DNA from: Meloidogyne chitwoodi
Taxonomy: Eukaryota > Nematoda > Chromadorea > Rhabditida > Meloidogynidae
Direction: 5' to 3'
Length of the DNA stretch: 64,000 bases
NCBI GenBank assembly: GCA_015183035.1
Contig: JACZZP010000014.1
Coordinates: 1,550,001 to 1,614,000 of the forward strand
The first letter of the stretch is position 1. Each line of letters begins with the position of its first letter. The notes beneath the pieces are model-generated. The model ran no database searches. It had not been told where the DNA came from and saw only the letters and a list, made by a program, of their open reading frames with translations. A program made the translations under genes and the position numbers. This document shows positions 37,601 to 48,718 of the stretch, in pieces.

Positions 37601-38579
37601 TTTTTAATAATTTTTTGGGTGCGATCATTTCACCGCGCCGTTTCCGCGATAGGATTTGACCGACAGATTTTGACCGACAGCCATTTTACCTTTTACCGAC
37701 GCCGTTTGATCGAAGCCATTTGACCGACCGTTGATAAGGTCTCGTTTGACCGACGAATTTCGGTCAAACGGCGTCGGTAAAAGGTAAAATGGCTGTCGGT
37801 CAAAATCTGTCGGTCAAATCCTATCGCGGAAACGGCGTCGGTGAAATGATACCCCCCTAATTTTTTAAGTTTATTAGAGTCTTATGACCTTTAAAATTTG
37901 TTTTTTTTAAATTATTGAATTTGCCTGGAAATTAATTTTTTTTTTGCTTCCCGAGAGGGAAAGGATTATCCCACCAAAATAAAAATATTTATTGGACTAA
38001 TTTAGGTACACATCCTATTTATTCGTCGCAAAAGAAAATATTGTACAGTCATTTTTGTTAGAAATAATATTGCGAATAAATGGGTTGTGTATTTAAATTA
38101 TATTATTTTACAAAATATATTTAAAAATTAAATTTTAGGCAGAATTAAAACGTGTTTATACTCAATTAAGAATGTATAAATTAAAAAATGCTTATCAAGA
38201 TAATCCTCATATAAGTAAAAGAAAAGGAGGAGGTGCAATAATAAATAAAAAAACAAATAATAATGAATTAATAAATAATAATAAACAAAAAACAATAATA
38301 AAAGGAGGAACAGATTTATTATTAAATAATAATAGAAGAATATCAATACCTCCATCCCCAAATAATAATTGTCCAAAAATTCAAATATTAAATTCTTCAT
38401 CAAAACCTTCTTCTTTATTAAATTTTAATGAAGAAGAAGAAGAAAAAAATAATAATGATTTAACAGTAGAATCAGCACCTCATAATATACATTTATTAAC
38501 TACAAAAGATGATTTAAAATTAAATTTATCAAAAAATAATAATAATATTTCTTCTTCAGATCAATCAATTCGGGTTTAA
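34661..38579 (+). CDS. GPR158/GPR179-like class C G-protein-coupled receptor
   Basis: About twelve exons. A signal peptide (LFFLLFIFNLLLPFVKNNIL) leads an ectodomain with paired Cys (SSNPYWVPLAIYKTTDPHKY, LDVCANSDCQTHCSYSVHGG, RSCCHDDFEDEQLC). Seven hydrophobic segments follow, with the family's typical lines GWPEHIPWSCWIADLGRQLG, FTLFYGSVILKIYRNLQEYR, VRKAQHVIVRELDLILYLLF and WSSGSWTRSELWSSQWPQC. The intracellular tail is long, Asn/Lys-rich and low-complexity, ending SSSDQSIRV. In mammals this family scaffolds RGS proteins in neurons. The donor at about 35116 (T|GTTAGT) and acceptor at about 35433 bracket an intron containing a hAT MITE; four other introns carry foldback or Mutator-like elements. 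The family call rests on motif resemblance by eye. Confidence 0.72.
35149..35280. mobile_element. hAT-type MITE, 132 bp, in a GPCR intron
   Basis: It starts TAGTATCCGTCCCC and ends GGGGACGAACCCTA, flanked by identical octamers TTTTTAAA at 35141-35148 and 35281-35288. Ends and an 8-bp duplication fit hAT. It has no coding capacity. Confidence 0.75.
35666..35752 (+). repeat. Tandem ~18-bp repeat in intron
   Basis: About five imperfect copies of a TTTTGAGATTTTGACCC-type unit begin right after the donor of the third exon. A simple intronic minisatellite. Confidence 0.75.
36412..36494. mobile_element. Foldback mini-element, copy 1
   Basis: The ends AGGTGCACACCCCATCTATT and AATAGATGGGGTGTGCACCT are perfect inverted repeats around a short AT core with GCGAA/TTCGC. 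It lies in an intron of the GPCR gene. Confidence 0.75.
37121..37202. mobile_element. Foldback mini-element, copy 2
   Basis: AGGTTACCCCATTTATTCGC at the left is matched by GCGATTAAATGGGGTGTG then TACCT at the right. Same family as 36412-36494, in a later intron of the same gene. Confidence 0.7.
37617..37857. mobile_element. Mutator-like foldback MITE, 241 bp
   Basis: Nearly the whole element is one long inverted repeat (about 100 bases per arm). Left arm lines such as GATAGGATTTGACCGACAG recur inverted at the right as CTGTCGGTCAAATCCTATC. It starts GGGTGCGATC and ends GATACCCCCC, flanked by the 9-bp repeat TAATTTTTT at 37608-37616 and 37858-37866. A 9-bp duplication with long arms is Mutator-like. 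Markedly GC-rich against the intron. Confidence 0.8.
38004..38094. mobile_element. Foldback mini-element, copy 3 (diverged)
   Basis: AGGTACACATCCTATTTATT and AATAAATGGGTTGTGTATTT are imperfect inverted ends of the same family as the copies at 36412 and 37121; again in a GPCR intron. Confidence 0.6.
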
Positions 38580-39307
38580 AAAAAATAAATAAATTATTTA
38601 ATTTTTTTTTAATATTTTGGGTGCAATAAATAAATAAAAAAATAAATATTTTTAGCTCATAAATTAATTATATTATTTTTTTTTAAATTGACTGGAAATT
38701 TTTTAAATTTTGGAATTTTTTAAATTGCCTCTAAAATTCTTATTTTTTAACAAATAATTCTTTGAAAAAAGCCAATTTTTTTTACCAAAATTTTTTTTTG
38801 AACTTAAAAAATTGTAGTTTTTGTAGTTAAAAAGGAGACAATAATTAATAAATATCCAGTCATAAATTAAAAAAAATTAATTTATTTTCATAGAAAATAA
38901 ATTAATTATTACATCAATTTTAATTAATTTTTTAAACTATTTTAATCACTTAAAAATGATTTATATTTAATTTTTTAAAATTTAATTTATATTAATTTTT
39001 TTGATAAAAATTTTGAATTAATTAATTATAATTTCCTTTTTTAAATTTATTAAACACTTAAATAATTCATTTTAATTATTAAAACAAAGTTTAAATATAA
39101 ATTTTAAAGTTTGTAGTGAAATAAAGAAGAAGAGAAGATTATATATTTTTTAATTTTTTTAATTGTTTCTTATCAGAGAAAATAAGACACAAAATATATA
39201 TTTAAAAAAAAAAGATTATATATAAATAAATAATTAATTTAATTAATTTTTATCAGAACAAAGACTTGGAAGAAAAAGACAAAGTTTATTTTAATTTAAT
39301 TAATTTA
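38580..39307. other. Intergenic spacer
   Basis: AT-rich, with no gene or clear repeat; runs of TTAATTAA only. Confidence 0.4.
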
Positions 39308-40992
39308 ATGACAACTAAAATATTTAATTTAATTGAATCAACTCTACAATTTATTGCTGTTTTTCATCATATGTAAATTTATATTTATTTATTTTTTTTT
39401 TTAAATAAAATTAAAAAAAATTTTTTATTTAATTAATAAAAATAGGGGAGTGATTCTATACCTTTTTAAATTAATTAATTAATTTTCAGTTATTTATGGG
39501 CAATATTTCCAATTTTTACTGTTTGGCTTCCAATCTATCTTTTATTTTTTACTCAATATTGGTGGACTGTTTTTCTTTATACAATTTGGTTTTTTTATGA
39601 TTTGGACACTCCAGCTAGTGGTTCTAGAAATTGGGTTTTTTTAAATTTAATTTTAAATTTTATTTAATTTATTTAAAGAGTTGGTATAAAAATTCTTCAA
39701 TTTGGCACTATTTTGCTGCTTATTTTCCTATAAAATTGGTAAAAACATCACAACTTCCAGCTGATAGAAATTACATTATGGGGTATTATTTAATATTTTT
39801 AAAATTTATAGAGGAAAATGTTGAGTTTTCTTTTATTATAAATTTATTTTCTCTACTTTTTTTTCTTTTTTTTTAAAATAATAATTTTCTCTTTTCTTCT
39901 TTTTAGTTGTCACCCTCATGGAATATTCAGTATTGGCGCATTCACTCATTTATCTACTTCAGCCACTGGATTCTCCAATAAATTTCCTGGTTTAAAACCA
40001 AGCATACTCACTTTGAGTGGACAATTTTGGTTTCCATTAAGAAGAGAAATTGGCATTGGATTAGGTTTAAATTTAAATTTAAAAAATAATTTAAATAAAA
40101 TATTTAGGAGGCGTTGAAAGTTCTTCTAAAAGTCTTAAATTTCTTCTAAAAAATCCAAAAAGTGGAACACTTGCTGGTATTGTTATTGGAGGGGCAGAGG
40201 AAGTTTTAGATGCAAAACCAGACAATTATGATTTAAAAATTATGGGAAGATTTGGATTTTGCAAAATTGCACTCGAGACTGGGTATTTTTTAAATTAATT
40301 TTAAGAATATTTTTTGGCATTTAACTTTTAAAAATTAATTTATGACGCAAATGATTTTGTTTTTTTTAATTTATTAATTTAAATTTGCGTCACATTGTTT
40401 CTAATTTAAAAGAGAAAACAAAAAGATTCGAACCTGAATCCTACCTCTCAGAAACTAAAGTCAATGCACTTAACCACAAAGTAATTTCTTTGTGAAAGGA
40501 AATTCACCTAGAAATACCTCTTTGGAACTTTATTAAAATTAATTTTAAAATCCTTAATGGATATCTTGAAAAAATCAAAGGTTAATTCAAATCTTTTTTT
40601 AGAGCTTCTTTGGTGCCATCTTATAGCTTTGGAGAAAATGATGTTTATGATCAACATTCTTATCCTAGAGGTTCTCGAGCCAGAAAAATACAGGTTTTTT
40701 TTAATTAAAAACTTTTTTCTGAATTTTAATTTTACAGAGTTCTATCAAAAAATTCTTTGGACTTTGTCCTCCATTTATTTTGGGTTACAGCTGGTTTCTT
40801 CCATTATTACCTAGAAAGAAGCCAATTACAACTGTTATAGGTACTCCCATTGAAGTGGAATTAACTCCTAATCCTACAAGAGAACAAATTTATGAACTTC
40901 ATCAACGCTACTGTTCTGGACTTGTTGAATTATTTGAAGCTCATAAAGCTGAATATAACATAAAAGAAGATGTTCATCTAAATTTTTATTGA
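39308..40992 (+). CDS. DGAT2-family acyltransferase
   Basis: About seven exons, starting MTTKIFNLIESTLQFIAVFH. Two N-terminal hydrophobic segments (LWAIFPIFTVWLPIYLLFFT and WWTVFLYTIWFFYDLDTP) anchor it in the ER membrane. Then come WYKNSSIWHYFAAYFPIKLV and the family signature CHPHGIFSIGAFTHL (the HPHG motif). Further family lines are GIVIGGAEEVLDA, GRFGFCKIALETGASLVPSY, SFGENDVYDQ and LPRKKPITTVIGTPIEV. The C-terminus ends KEDVHLNFY. DGAT2/MOGAT enzymes acylate di- or monoacylglycerol to make triacylglycerol at ER and lipid droplets. Which acceptor this one uses cannot be told from sequence. Confidence 0.92.
40421..40485 (-). other. Degenerate tRNA-like segment in DGAT2 intron
   Basis: On the minus strand TTTGTGGTTAAGTGCATTG resembles an A box and CAGGTTCGAATCTTT a B box. 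The stems pair poorly. Relic or SINE head. Confidence 0.35.
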
Positions 40993-41208
40993 CTCACTAA
41001 TTAATTTATTTTTATATTACCTCATTTTTGGACACTTTATAATTTCATTTTTGTATAATTTTTAGAAAATATTTGCTCAATCTAATTATTTTTAATAATA
41101 AAATATTAACCAAATTTTCTTTATTCAATGATTAACAGGGATGAAAGCAATATAATAAAACCATTTTAAAATATTCAACAATTCATTATCCACTTAACTT
41201 TAACTGCT

Positions 41209-41785
<577 letters not shown>

Positions 41786-42215
41786 AATTTAAACTAATTG
41801 TTATTTGAAATAATTCTGAAAATTAACTTTTCTCTGCTCAATTAATTAGAAATTTAAAAAATATAATAATGGAAATCAATTAGTATAGAAAAAATTAGAA
41901 AAAAACATCATTTTATTTTATTTTAAAATTAAAAAACATGAAATATTCAAAAGGAATTACAACACTATAATTTTAGATATATAATAAAATCAAGTAATTA
42001 AAAATATAATTCAAATAAAATTATGTGAATTCCCTTCTTTTACAAAATAGCGAAGTGTGGGATTGTTAATCTTACAAAATTAACGTTAAATCAAAACTTA
42101 ACCATTAGCTCTTTTCTTTGTCATGTGTATCCAAACTAAAATAAAAATTAAATTTTACAAATTTTAAGAAAAAAACCTTTAAAAATCGCAATCCACAAAA
42201 TGCCAAAATAGAGAA

Positions 42216-43214
42216 TCAACGTGAGCGAGAACGTGATCGTGAATGAGAACGTCCACCACCGCCACCACCACGACGTTGATACGGTGAGCGAGATCTGACG
42301 TTTATATAACAAGTTGTGAGGATTAATATTTTAGTAGCCGGGTTAGAAGTGAAAAAGGAGCGCGCGAAGACACAACACAAATATAAGTTGAAGAATGAGA
42401 GGTTAAAATAAAGGACAAAAAGAAGTTTTGATTGTCTTTTTATTTTATGCAGCGCTGGCAAACGTTGAGGAGGCGAATTGTTTATATTTTAGGTGAAGAA
42501 TGTGAGGTAGTGAAGGATGATTTGGATGGAGAAGATCATGAAGGTAAATTGAGAGATGAGTTAGTTGAGATGATTGGGTGTTTTTTGAATAGCTGAAAAC
42601 AGCACTCTTCAAATTTAAATAGAGAATAAAAGTGCATGAAAACCACAGGATAAGAGTTTTAAATTCTTGCGGTAGCAACAGAAATTCTTATTTCCAGAAA
42701 TAAAGTTGGCTCTCAAATTTTAGTTAAAGTTATGTAACCTCGAGCGCTCTCTACGATCATTAGATCGATCACGGTAACGTCCTCCGCCGCCTCCGCCACC
42801 ACCCCAATTATTATTACGAAAGCCACCACCACCACCGCCACGTCCACCACCTCTACCACCCCCACCTCGGCCACCACCAACCGAGAGTTCAACACGAGCT
42901 TTAACACCACAGATGCGTCTAAAAGGAGAAATCGTATTTGAAGTTCCGTTAAATTAGAAAACACTAACGTTCCATCTAATGCACGAACAGCATCTTCGGC
43001 ATCACGTCCATCGTCAAATTCAACAAATGCAAAGCCTGGCGGTCGGCGAGCAACCCAAATCTTTCTAATTCGTCCAAATTTATGGAAAGCGTCATCTAGC
43101 TATAATAAAAAAATTTATAAAAATTCAATAAATAACCTCTTCAGATGTAGCGTCTTCAGGTAAACCTCCAACGTAAACTTTCCCTTCTACAGGTGCACCA
43201 CGTCGTCCTGACAT
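42216..43214 (-). CDS. SR splicing factor (SRSF3/7-like)
   Basis: Four exons from ATG 43214: an N-terminal RRM with RNP2 (VYVGGL) and RNP1 (GFAFVEF), including [20 protein letters not shown] and [21 protein letters not shown] long Gly/Arg-rich linker follows, interrupted by FRNNNW and [14 protein letters not shown]. The short RS tail reads [11 protein letters not shown]. The last intron is about 430 bases. SRSF3/7-type proteins bind exonic enhancers and also act in mRNA export. The gene is head-to-head with an RRM-RBR chimera at 43831 that shares its RRM and the position and phase of its first two introns. Confidence 0.9.
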
Positions 43215-43359
43215 TAATGTATTGTTTAGATAGTTTTTAACGATAGAATATACTGAAATGTGATAAAAAAATATGATAAATTATAAAACAAAAATGAAAA
43301 ACATGAACAAAACATCACATCAGCTAAAACAAAACTGAAAAGTCAATAATAAGAAATAC

Positions 43360-43471
43360 GGGTACAGCCCGAAAAGGCGCCGGCCATATAGGCGCGCAAT
43401 AGTATATCTAATGAAGAGAATTAGAGATAAAAAGGAAGCGAGATACTACATGCGCCTTTTCGGGCGTGCCC
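43360..43471. mobile_element. Mutator-like MITE, 112 bp, in a divergent promoter
   Basis: The ends GGGTACAGCCCGAAAAGGCGC-type (21 bases) and GCGCCTTTTCGGGCGTGCCC are inverted repeats with one or two differences. They are flanked by the perfect 10-bp repeat TAAGAAATAC at 43350-43359 and 43472-43481. A 9-11-bp duplication is Mutator-like. It sits between the two divergent RRM genes. Confidence 0.82.
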
Positions 43472-43830
43472 TAAGAAATACATGTAATTCTAAAGAAATA
43501 AAGGAAATTATGATAACAGTATACGGTAGTAATCGCGCCAAAACTCATTAAATTAGAGTTTCCATTTCGTCCCTAGCTAGAAAATGATCATTTAGTCCAT
43601 AGTCCAAAAACCTGTATAAAAAAGTAAAAAAGCATTTGAGTCTTAAATCTTCTAAAATATTCCTCTAAAAATTCGCGGTTTTTTTTTGTTAATCTTAGAG
43701 AAAGGGAGAAAGCGATATACTTCACTAACATAAGTTAAAATACGCGTAATCTTTTTTTTTAATTTTTCTTTTATGTACTTTTGTTTGAGATTATTTTGAT
43801 TTACATTATTTAAGATCTTTAATTTAATTA

Positions 43831-45871
43831 ATGTCTTCTCGGCGTGGAAACTTTATAGAAAGTATAGTTTTTGTTGGAGGTTTACCAAATCATGTGACTT
43901 CTGAAGAGGTTATTTTTGTACTTTTCGGCATTACTTGCGAATTGGGGTCCCGAAGTTTTATTTTTTCATAAAAATTGGCTACGGACTTTTTGCGGACAAA
44001 TTTAAATTTGTCCGCAAAAAAAAAGTCCATAGGGATAACGGGAAGGTCGTCATTTTATTTTTTATTTTATGGAATTTAAAGATGTTTTCAGTTAGATAAT
44101 GTTTTTTATAAATGTGGACGAATTGACAGGATTTGGATTGCCCGTCGTCAACCAAACTTTGCTTTTGTGGAATTTGATAACGTTCGTGATGCACAATACG
44201 CGGTGCGAATGCTTGATGGAACGTTAGTTTATTTCTTTTGTTTTTCTTTGAAATTTTTCTAAACGATTTTCAAAAAGGAAACCTCCCATATTATTTTAGA
44301 AATGTTACCACTCTATTTAAATTTTTTCTTTCGAATTTAGACGAATATGTGGAGTGAGAGCACGTGTGGAAATCTCGCGTAGTAGGCAACGAAGAGTTGA
44401 TTCTTATTATCGCGATCGATCTCGATCTTTTGATAGTCGCAAACATTCAAGGTTTAATCTTCTATTTTGAAACTATTTTCGTTTTTTCCATTTTTTCGAT
44501 TTAAATTTTTATTTTATTGTTACAAAATAACATTGCAATTTTAAATCATATTTAACAATCAAATTAAAATTAATTATATATTTCAAATTTAGGCGAGTAG
44601 ATAATATAAAAACATCTGTGGAAACGTCATCTTATGGAAGAGGTGGAGGTGAATTTGGAACTGATTCCTTTAGTGGTGATGATTGGGAGGAAAGTGATGA
44701 CAGTCAAAGACAACATCGACGTTCAAGGTTTTTTCTTCAATAAAGTCCTAATATTGAATTTAAAATAGTTTTTTTTATCAATAGATGTTTGATCTAAATG
44801 TAACTTCTATTTTAGCTTTTCAAAAAATACTTCTCAACCATCTCAATTAATTTCTCAAATTTTCAAATGTCTTGTTTGTTATGATCATGTTCCGCTTAGT
44901 CGAATTGTTTTTTGCAATATAACTTTTTCTTGTACACGTATATTTTTTCTTTTTGAATTTTTCTTATTAAATGTTTAGAAAATTCTGATCAACAAGTACA
45001 TGCATTTTGTAATGATTGTGTTTTTGGCCATGCATCAGCAGCAGTTGGAGATATTCCTTTGGCAAAGGGAGGAATTGGACTTCGTTGTATGATGCCTAAA
45101 TGCGATAATCCTATTCTTTATTGTTAATTTATTTATTTTTATTTAATTTTTATTGTTTTAAAGCTGAAATTAGAATGCTTCTCTCTAATGATTTACAAAC
45201 AAAGTTAGAAGAACGAATGCTGCAGGAAAGCATTGGAATGGCTTTGGTTGTTAATTTAGAACGGTTTAATTTTTAATTTAAATTTTTGATAATATTTTAA
45301 GTTGTACAAAATGTAATTTTGCTATTGAAATGGAAGTAGATAAAAATATAAATAAAGTCTTCGATTGCCTTGCTTGTGGGTATAAAATTTGTCGCCTCTG
45401 TGAAAGAGACTGGGATGACGAACATTTTGGTGTTAGTTGTAAAGAATTGGATGAAAAGCAAAAAGACATGAAAGACAAAAAAGAAAGAGAAATGTAAATT
45501 TGTTAACTTGACTTGAATTTTTTAATTAAATTTTTTAGCGAGAAAAAATTAAATGAAGCTATTGTTAGAAAATGTCCAAGATGTGGAATTCAATTTGTGA
45601 AGATAGATGGCTGCAATAAAATGACTTGTCGTTGTGGAATGACTCAATGCTATCTTTGCCGAGAGATTAATATTTCAGACACGCATTTTTGCCAGTATTC
45701 TTTTTTATTTAATTTTAAATTTATTCTCTTTTTTAAAGACATTTTCGTGATCCAACTAAAAAAGGTTGTAACCAATGTGATAAAAAATGCCTTCTTCATG
45801 AGAATTCAGACAAAAAAGATGAACAATTAATTAAAGAAATTCTTAAAAATGAAGAGGTTATTATTTTTTAA
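43831..45871 (+). CDS. Chimeric RRM-RS-RBR protein (SR-like RRM fused to RNF216-like E3 ligase)
   Basis: Ten exons (43831-43908, 44092-44222, 44341-44451, 44593-44727, 44816-44937, 44979-45122, 45164-45263, 45302-45493, 45539-45694, 45739-45871) sum to 1302 bases, an exact 433-codon frame plus stop. Residues about 1-90 are an RRM with RNP2 IVFVGGL and RNP1 NFAFVEF. About 90-150 is Arg/Ser-rich (SRSRQRRVDSYYRDRSRSF; QHRRSR). From about 155 the RBR begins: RING1 (CLVCYDH...FC...HAFCNDCVFGHASA), IBR (CTKCNFAIEME...CLACGYKICRLCERDWDDEH), and RING2 (CPRCGIQFVKIDGCNKMTCR, then CGMTQCYLCRE and HFCQH). The Cys in KMTCRCG is the expected catalytic thioester residue. Phases agree at every junction across the RS/RBR boundary, so one mRNA is predicted. 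Two genes run together remain possible. Confidence 0.75.
43973..44033. repeat. Perfect hairpin palindrome in intron 1
   Basis: TGCGGACAAATTT joined to AAATTTGTCCGCA forms a perfect palindrome with GACTTTT/AAAAGTC extension. It shares GTCCGCA-type words with the MITE at 31333. Confidence 0.6.
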
Positions 45872-46321
45872 TTATTGGACAATTTTTATTTAAAAAAGAG
45901 TGTGCCTTTTTCGATTTTCAACTTTCTTTGTTTTTATTTTTAAATTATTTCTTTTTTGCATTTCGCTTTTGAAAGATTGGTTTTGGCATACTCCTGTTGT
46001 AAAAATATATTTTGCTTAGCCTTGTGATTATTTATTTAATTAAAACCTCATTGTCAGGCGTTTAATTCTATAACTATAATTTTTATAAAATTTATATATA
46101 ATTTTGTGCTTTTTTAAATTGTTAACGCAAATATAAAATATTATTTTTAAAAATAAACTTATTTTTGTTTTCTTAAATTTATTTGTGACCATGTCAGTTT
46201 AATGGTTACATATCGCGTTTTTTTAAATTTAATAAAACTAGTACAATTTTGTATTCTTAATTAGATATATTTGTTTTTTTTTATTTTTAGAGGCTATCTA
46301 TTGCCTTATTTTTTTGTTGTA

Positions 46322-48128
46322 ATGAGTGAACAGCCTGATATCATTCAACCACCGCCGCTGGATGTACAAACAATCCATAAATCTGTGGTATAAATTTTTA
46401 TAAAATTTAAATAAAATAAAAGATTTAAAATTCTTAGATTGATATCTTTCCTGAACTTGACCTAACACAAATTCTAACACAACATGGGAATTTAGATTCA
46501 GACACTCTTGCATCTGCAATACTTGATTCAATTGAAAACATACCGAAAAAACGTGTACAGGAACGTGGACAGGTATTCTTATAATTTTCAGCTTTTAATA
46601 TTTGTTTTTTAGAAACGGAAAGCATCAGAAATTAATCCTGTCAATAAGAATCATGGTCAAAAGATGGCTACTGCTGCTACATGTGCTACGAGGCCACCAA
46701 ATTTGAAGGTTTTTTAAATAAATTTTATTTAATTTTTTAAATATTTTTAGAAGGCATTATTAGACAATGAAAATGTTGAATTAGTTGGCCAGGAATTCAT
46801 TCAATTTAAAGGTTTAAATAAAAACTCTGTTAAATTGTATATGTGTAAACTTTGTGACATCTTCGAATTATCCGGTAAATCTAAGGACGCTCATCTTAAA
46901 GGAAGACGTCATCGTGATAATTACAAGGCATTAATTAATTTTTAATTAAATTTGAGGATAAAAGTGATCGAGGAAGTTATATTTGATTTTTTAGCGAATT
47001 CAAACACAAAAACGTATTGAATGTTTGGTTTGTTTTGATCTGGTCCCATCCAGCCATACAGTTTTGTGTAATGCTCTTTCTCAATCTTCTCATGAGGGCA
47101 ATTTTAACAAGCCAGGGCCGAGTAGTGCAATCTATAAAGAGTTTCAACAAATTAATGACCAAAAAGAAAAAGGTTTGGAATAACTTTTTAATCGGAATAT
47201 TATGAGAGTCATAATTGATTTTTCTTTTTTAGAAAACTCCGATCCCCGAGTTCATGCCTTTTGCAGGATGTGTGTTCGCGGATCAGCTTCAGCCGCAGTT
47301 GGAGAAGTTCCTATGGCTAAGGGAGGAATTGGACTTCGCTGTATGGTTCCGGATTGTGAAAATCCAATTCTTTATTGTTGATATATTTTTGAGATTTATA
47401 TAATTGTTTTTTTAGCTGAGATTCGTACACTTCTAAAAAGCGATGTACGAAAAAAACTTGATGAACGAATTGTTGAAGAAAATTTAGGAATGGCTTCTCT
47501 TACAAACTTGGAACGGTTTAATTTTTAATTTAAATTTTTGATAATATTTTTTGATTTTAAGATGTACAAAATGTAATTTTGCTATTGAAATGGAAGTAGA
47601 TAAGAATATAAATAAAGTTTTTGATTGTCTAGGTTGTGGTTATAAAATTTGTCGCCTATGTGAAAGGGCCTGGGATGATGATCACTTTGGTATTACTTGT
47701 AAAGAATTGGATGAAAAGCAAGACATTAAAGACAAAAAAGAAAGGGAAATGTAAATTTGTTAAATTGACTTTTGAATTTTTTAATTAAAATTTTTTAGTG
47801 AAAAACAAATGAATGATGCTATCGTTCGGAAATGTCCAAGTTGTGGGATTCAATTTGTGAAAAAAGGTGGTTGTAACAAAATGACTTGTCGTTGCGGTAT
47901 GAAACAATGTTATATTTGCAGAGAAAGTAATATTACATACGAACATTTTTGCCAGTAAGATTATTTTATCTTAAATTTTATTTCAATTTTTGTTCTCTTT
48001 TTTAAAGACATTTTCGTGATCCAAATAAAATAGCGACAGATTGTGACCAATGTGACAAAAAATGTCTTCTTCATGAGAATTCAAACAAAAAAGATGAACA
48101 ATTAATTAAAGAAATTCTTAAAAAATGA
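46322..48128 (+). CDS. RNF216-like RBR E3 ligase with matrin-type zinc finger
   Basis: About ten exons. N-terminus: PDIIQPPPLDVQTIHKSV and FPELDLTQILTQHGNLDSDT, shared with the copies at 49034 and 57603. Then KRKASEINPVN and a C2H2 finger of matrin/U1 style (LYMCKLCDIFELSGKSKDAH, then LKGRRHRDNYK). The RBR follows: RING1 (CLVCFDLVPSSHTVLCN... HAFCRMCVRGSASAAVGEVP), IBR (CTKCNFAIEME...CGYKICRLCERAWDDDHFG) and RING2 (CPSCGIQFVKKGGCNKMTCR). The tail ends KEILKK. The junction between finger and RING1 needs a GC-AG intron (46928-46994, AAG|GCATTA); otherwise the first part ends DNYKALINF and a second gene starts. Probable E3 ligase. Confidence 0.78.
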
Positions 48129-48264
48129 ACAGGTTAATATTGCTTAATTATTGGGATAATTTTTATTTAAAAAAGGGGATCGTGTCTTTTTGATTTTCAC
48201 TTGATTATTTAACTTAAATAAAATATTATCGTAAAAATAATAAATAAAATTTTAAATATTCTTA

Positions 48265-48718
48265 TTAGCAAAATTTCAATTTTAAATTAAAACAGTGCTC
48301 TTTTACAATAAAATAATAAAATTGAAAAATTAATTGTGGACAATTAAAAATTGCAAAAATAATCCAAAAATGATAAAAGGGATGTTCATCTACAACAAAT
48401 TTTAATAAAATTAAGCATGCCATTGTATGTGAAATTAATGCAGCAAAATTAAATTTAATAGGTAAAGAAAGTTTTAAAATAAAAAATATTTCAATTAATA
48501 AAGAAAAAAGTGAAATACAAAGAATAATTACTAACCAAATATCTTTATCTGCTAAAATTAATTTGTCAACATTTCCTGGTGGTAATGAAGAGAGAATATA
48601 TTTTTCCTGAAATTTTTTTTTTTAAATAAATTAAAATTAAATTAATTACCCTATTAAAAAATATACAGAAAAGAGAACATCCATGGGCAGTTATTGCAAC
48701 AATATAACTTCCTTCCAT
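48265..48718 (-). CDS. TMEM107-like four-helix membrane protein
   Basis: Two exons (48718-48650 and 48606-48265) join in phase to 136-150 residues depending on the start of the tail; my count is about 136. Four hydrophobic segments are visible: GSYIVAITAHGCSLFCIFF, IWLVIILCISLFSLLIEIFF, FNFAALISHTMACLILLKFV and FYHFWIIFAIFNCPQLIFQF. Layout, length and the line 'ISHTMACLILLKFVVDEHPF..FW' match TMEM107, a ciliary transition-zone protein of the MKS module. In nematodes this would act in sensory neurons. It lies 316 bases downstream of the RBR gene at 49034 on the same strand, inside the RBR cluster. The family is short and poorly conserved, hence moderate confidence. Confidence 0.7.

Noticed and set aside
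42713..42964. Val-rich minus-strand frame
   Set aside because: Shadow of the Gly-rich exon of the SR gene in another frame.
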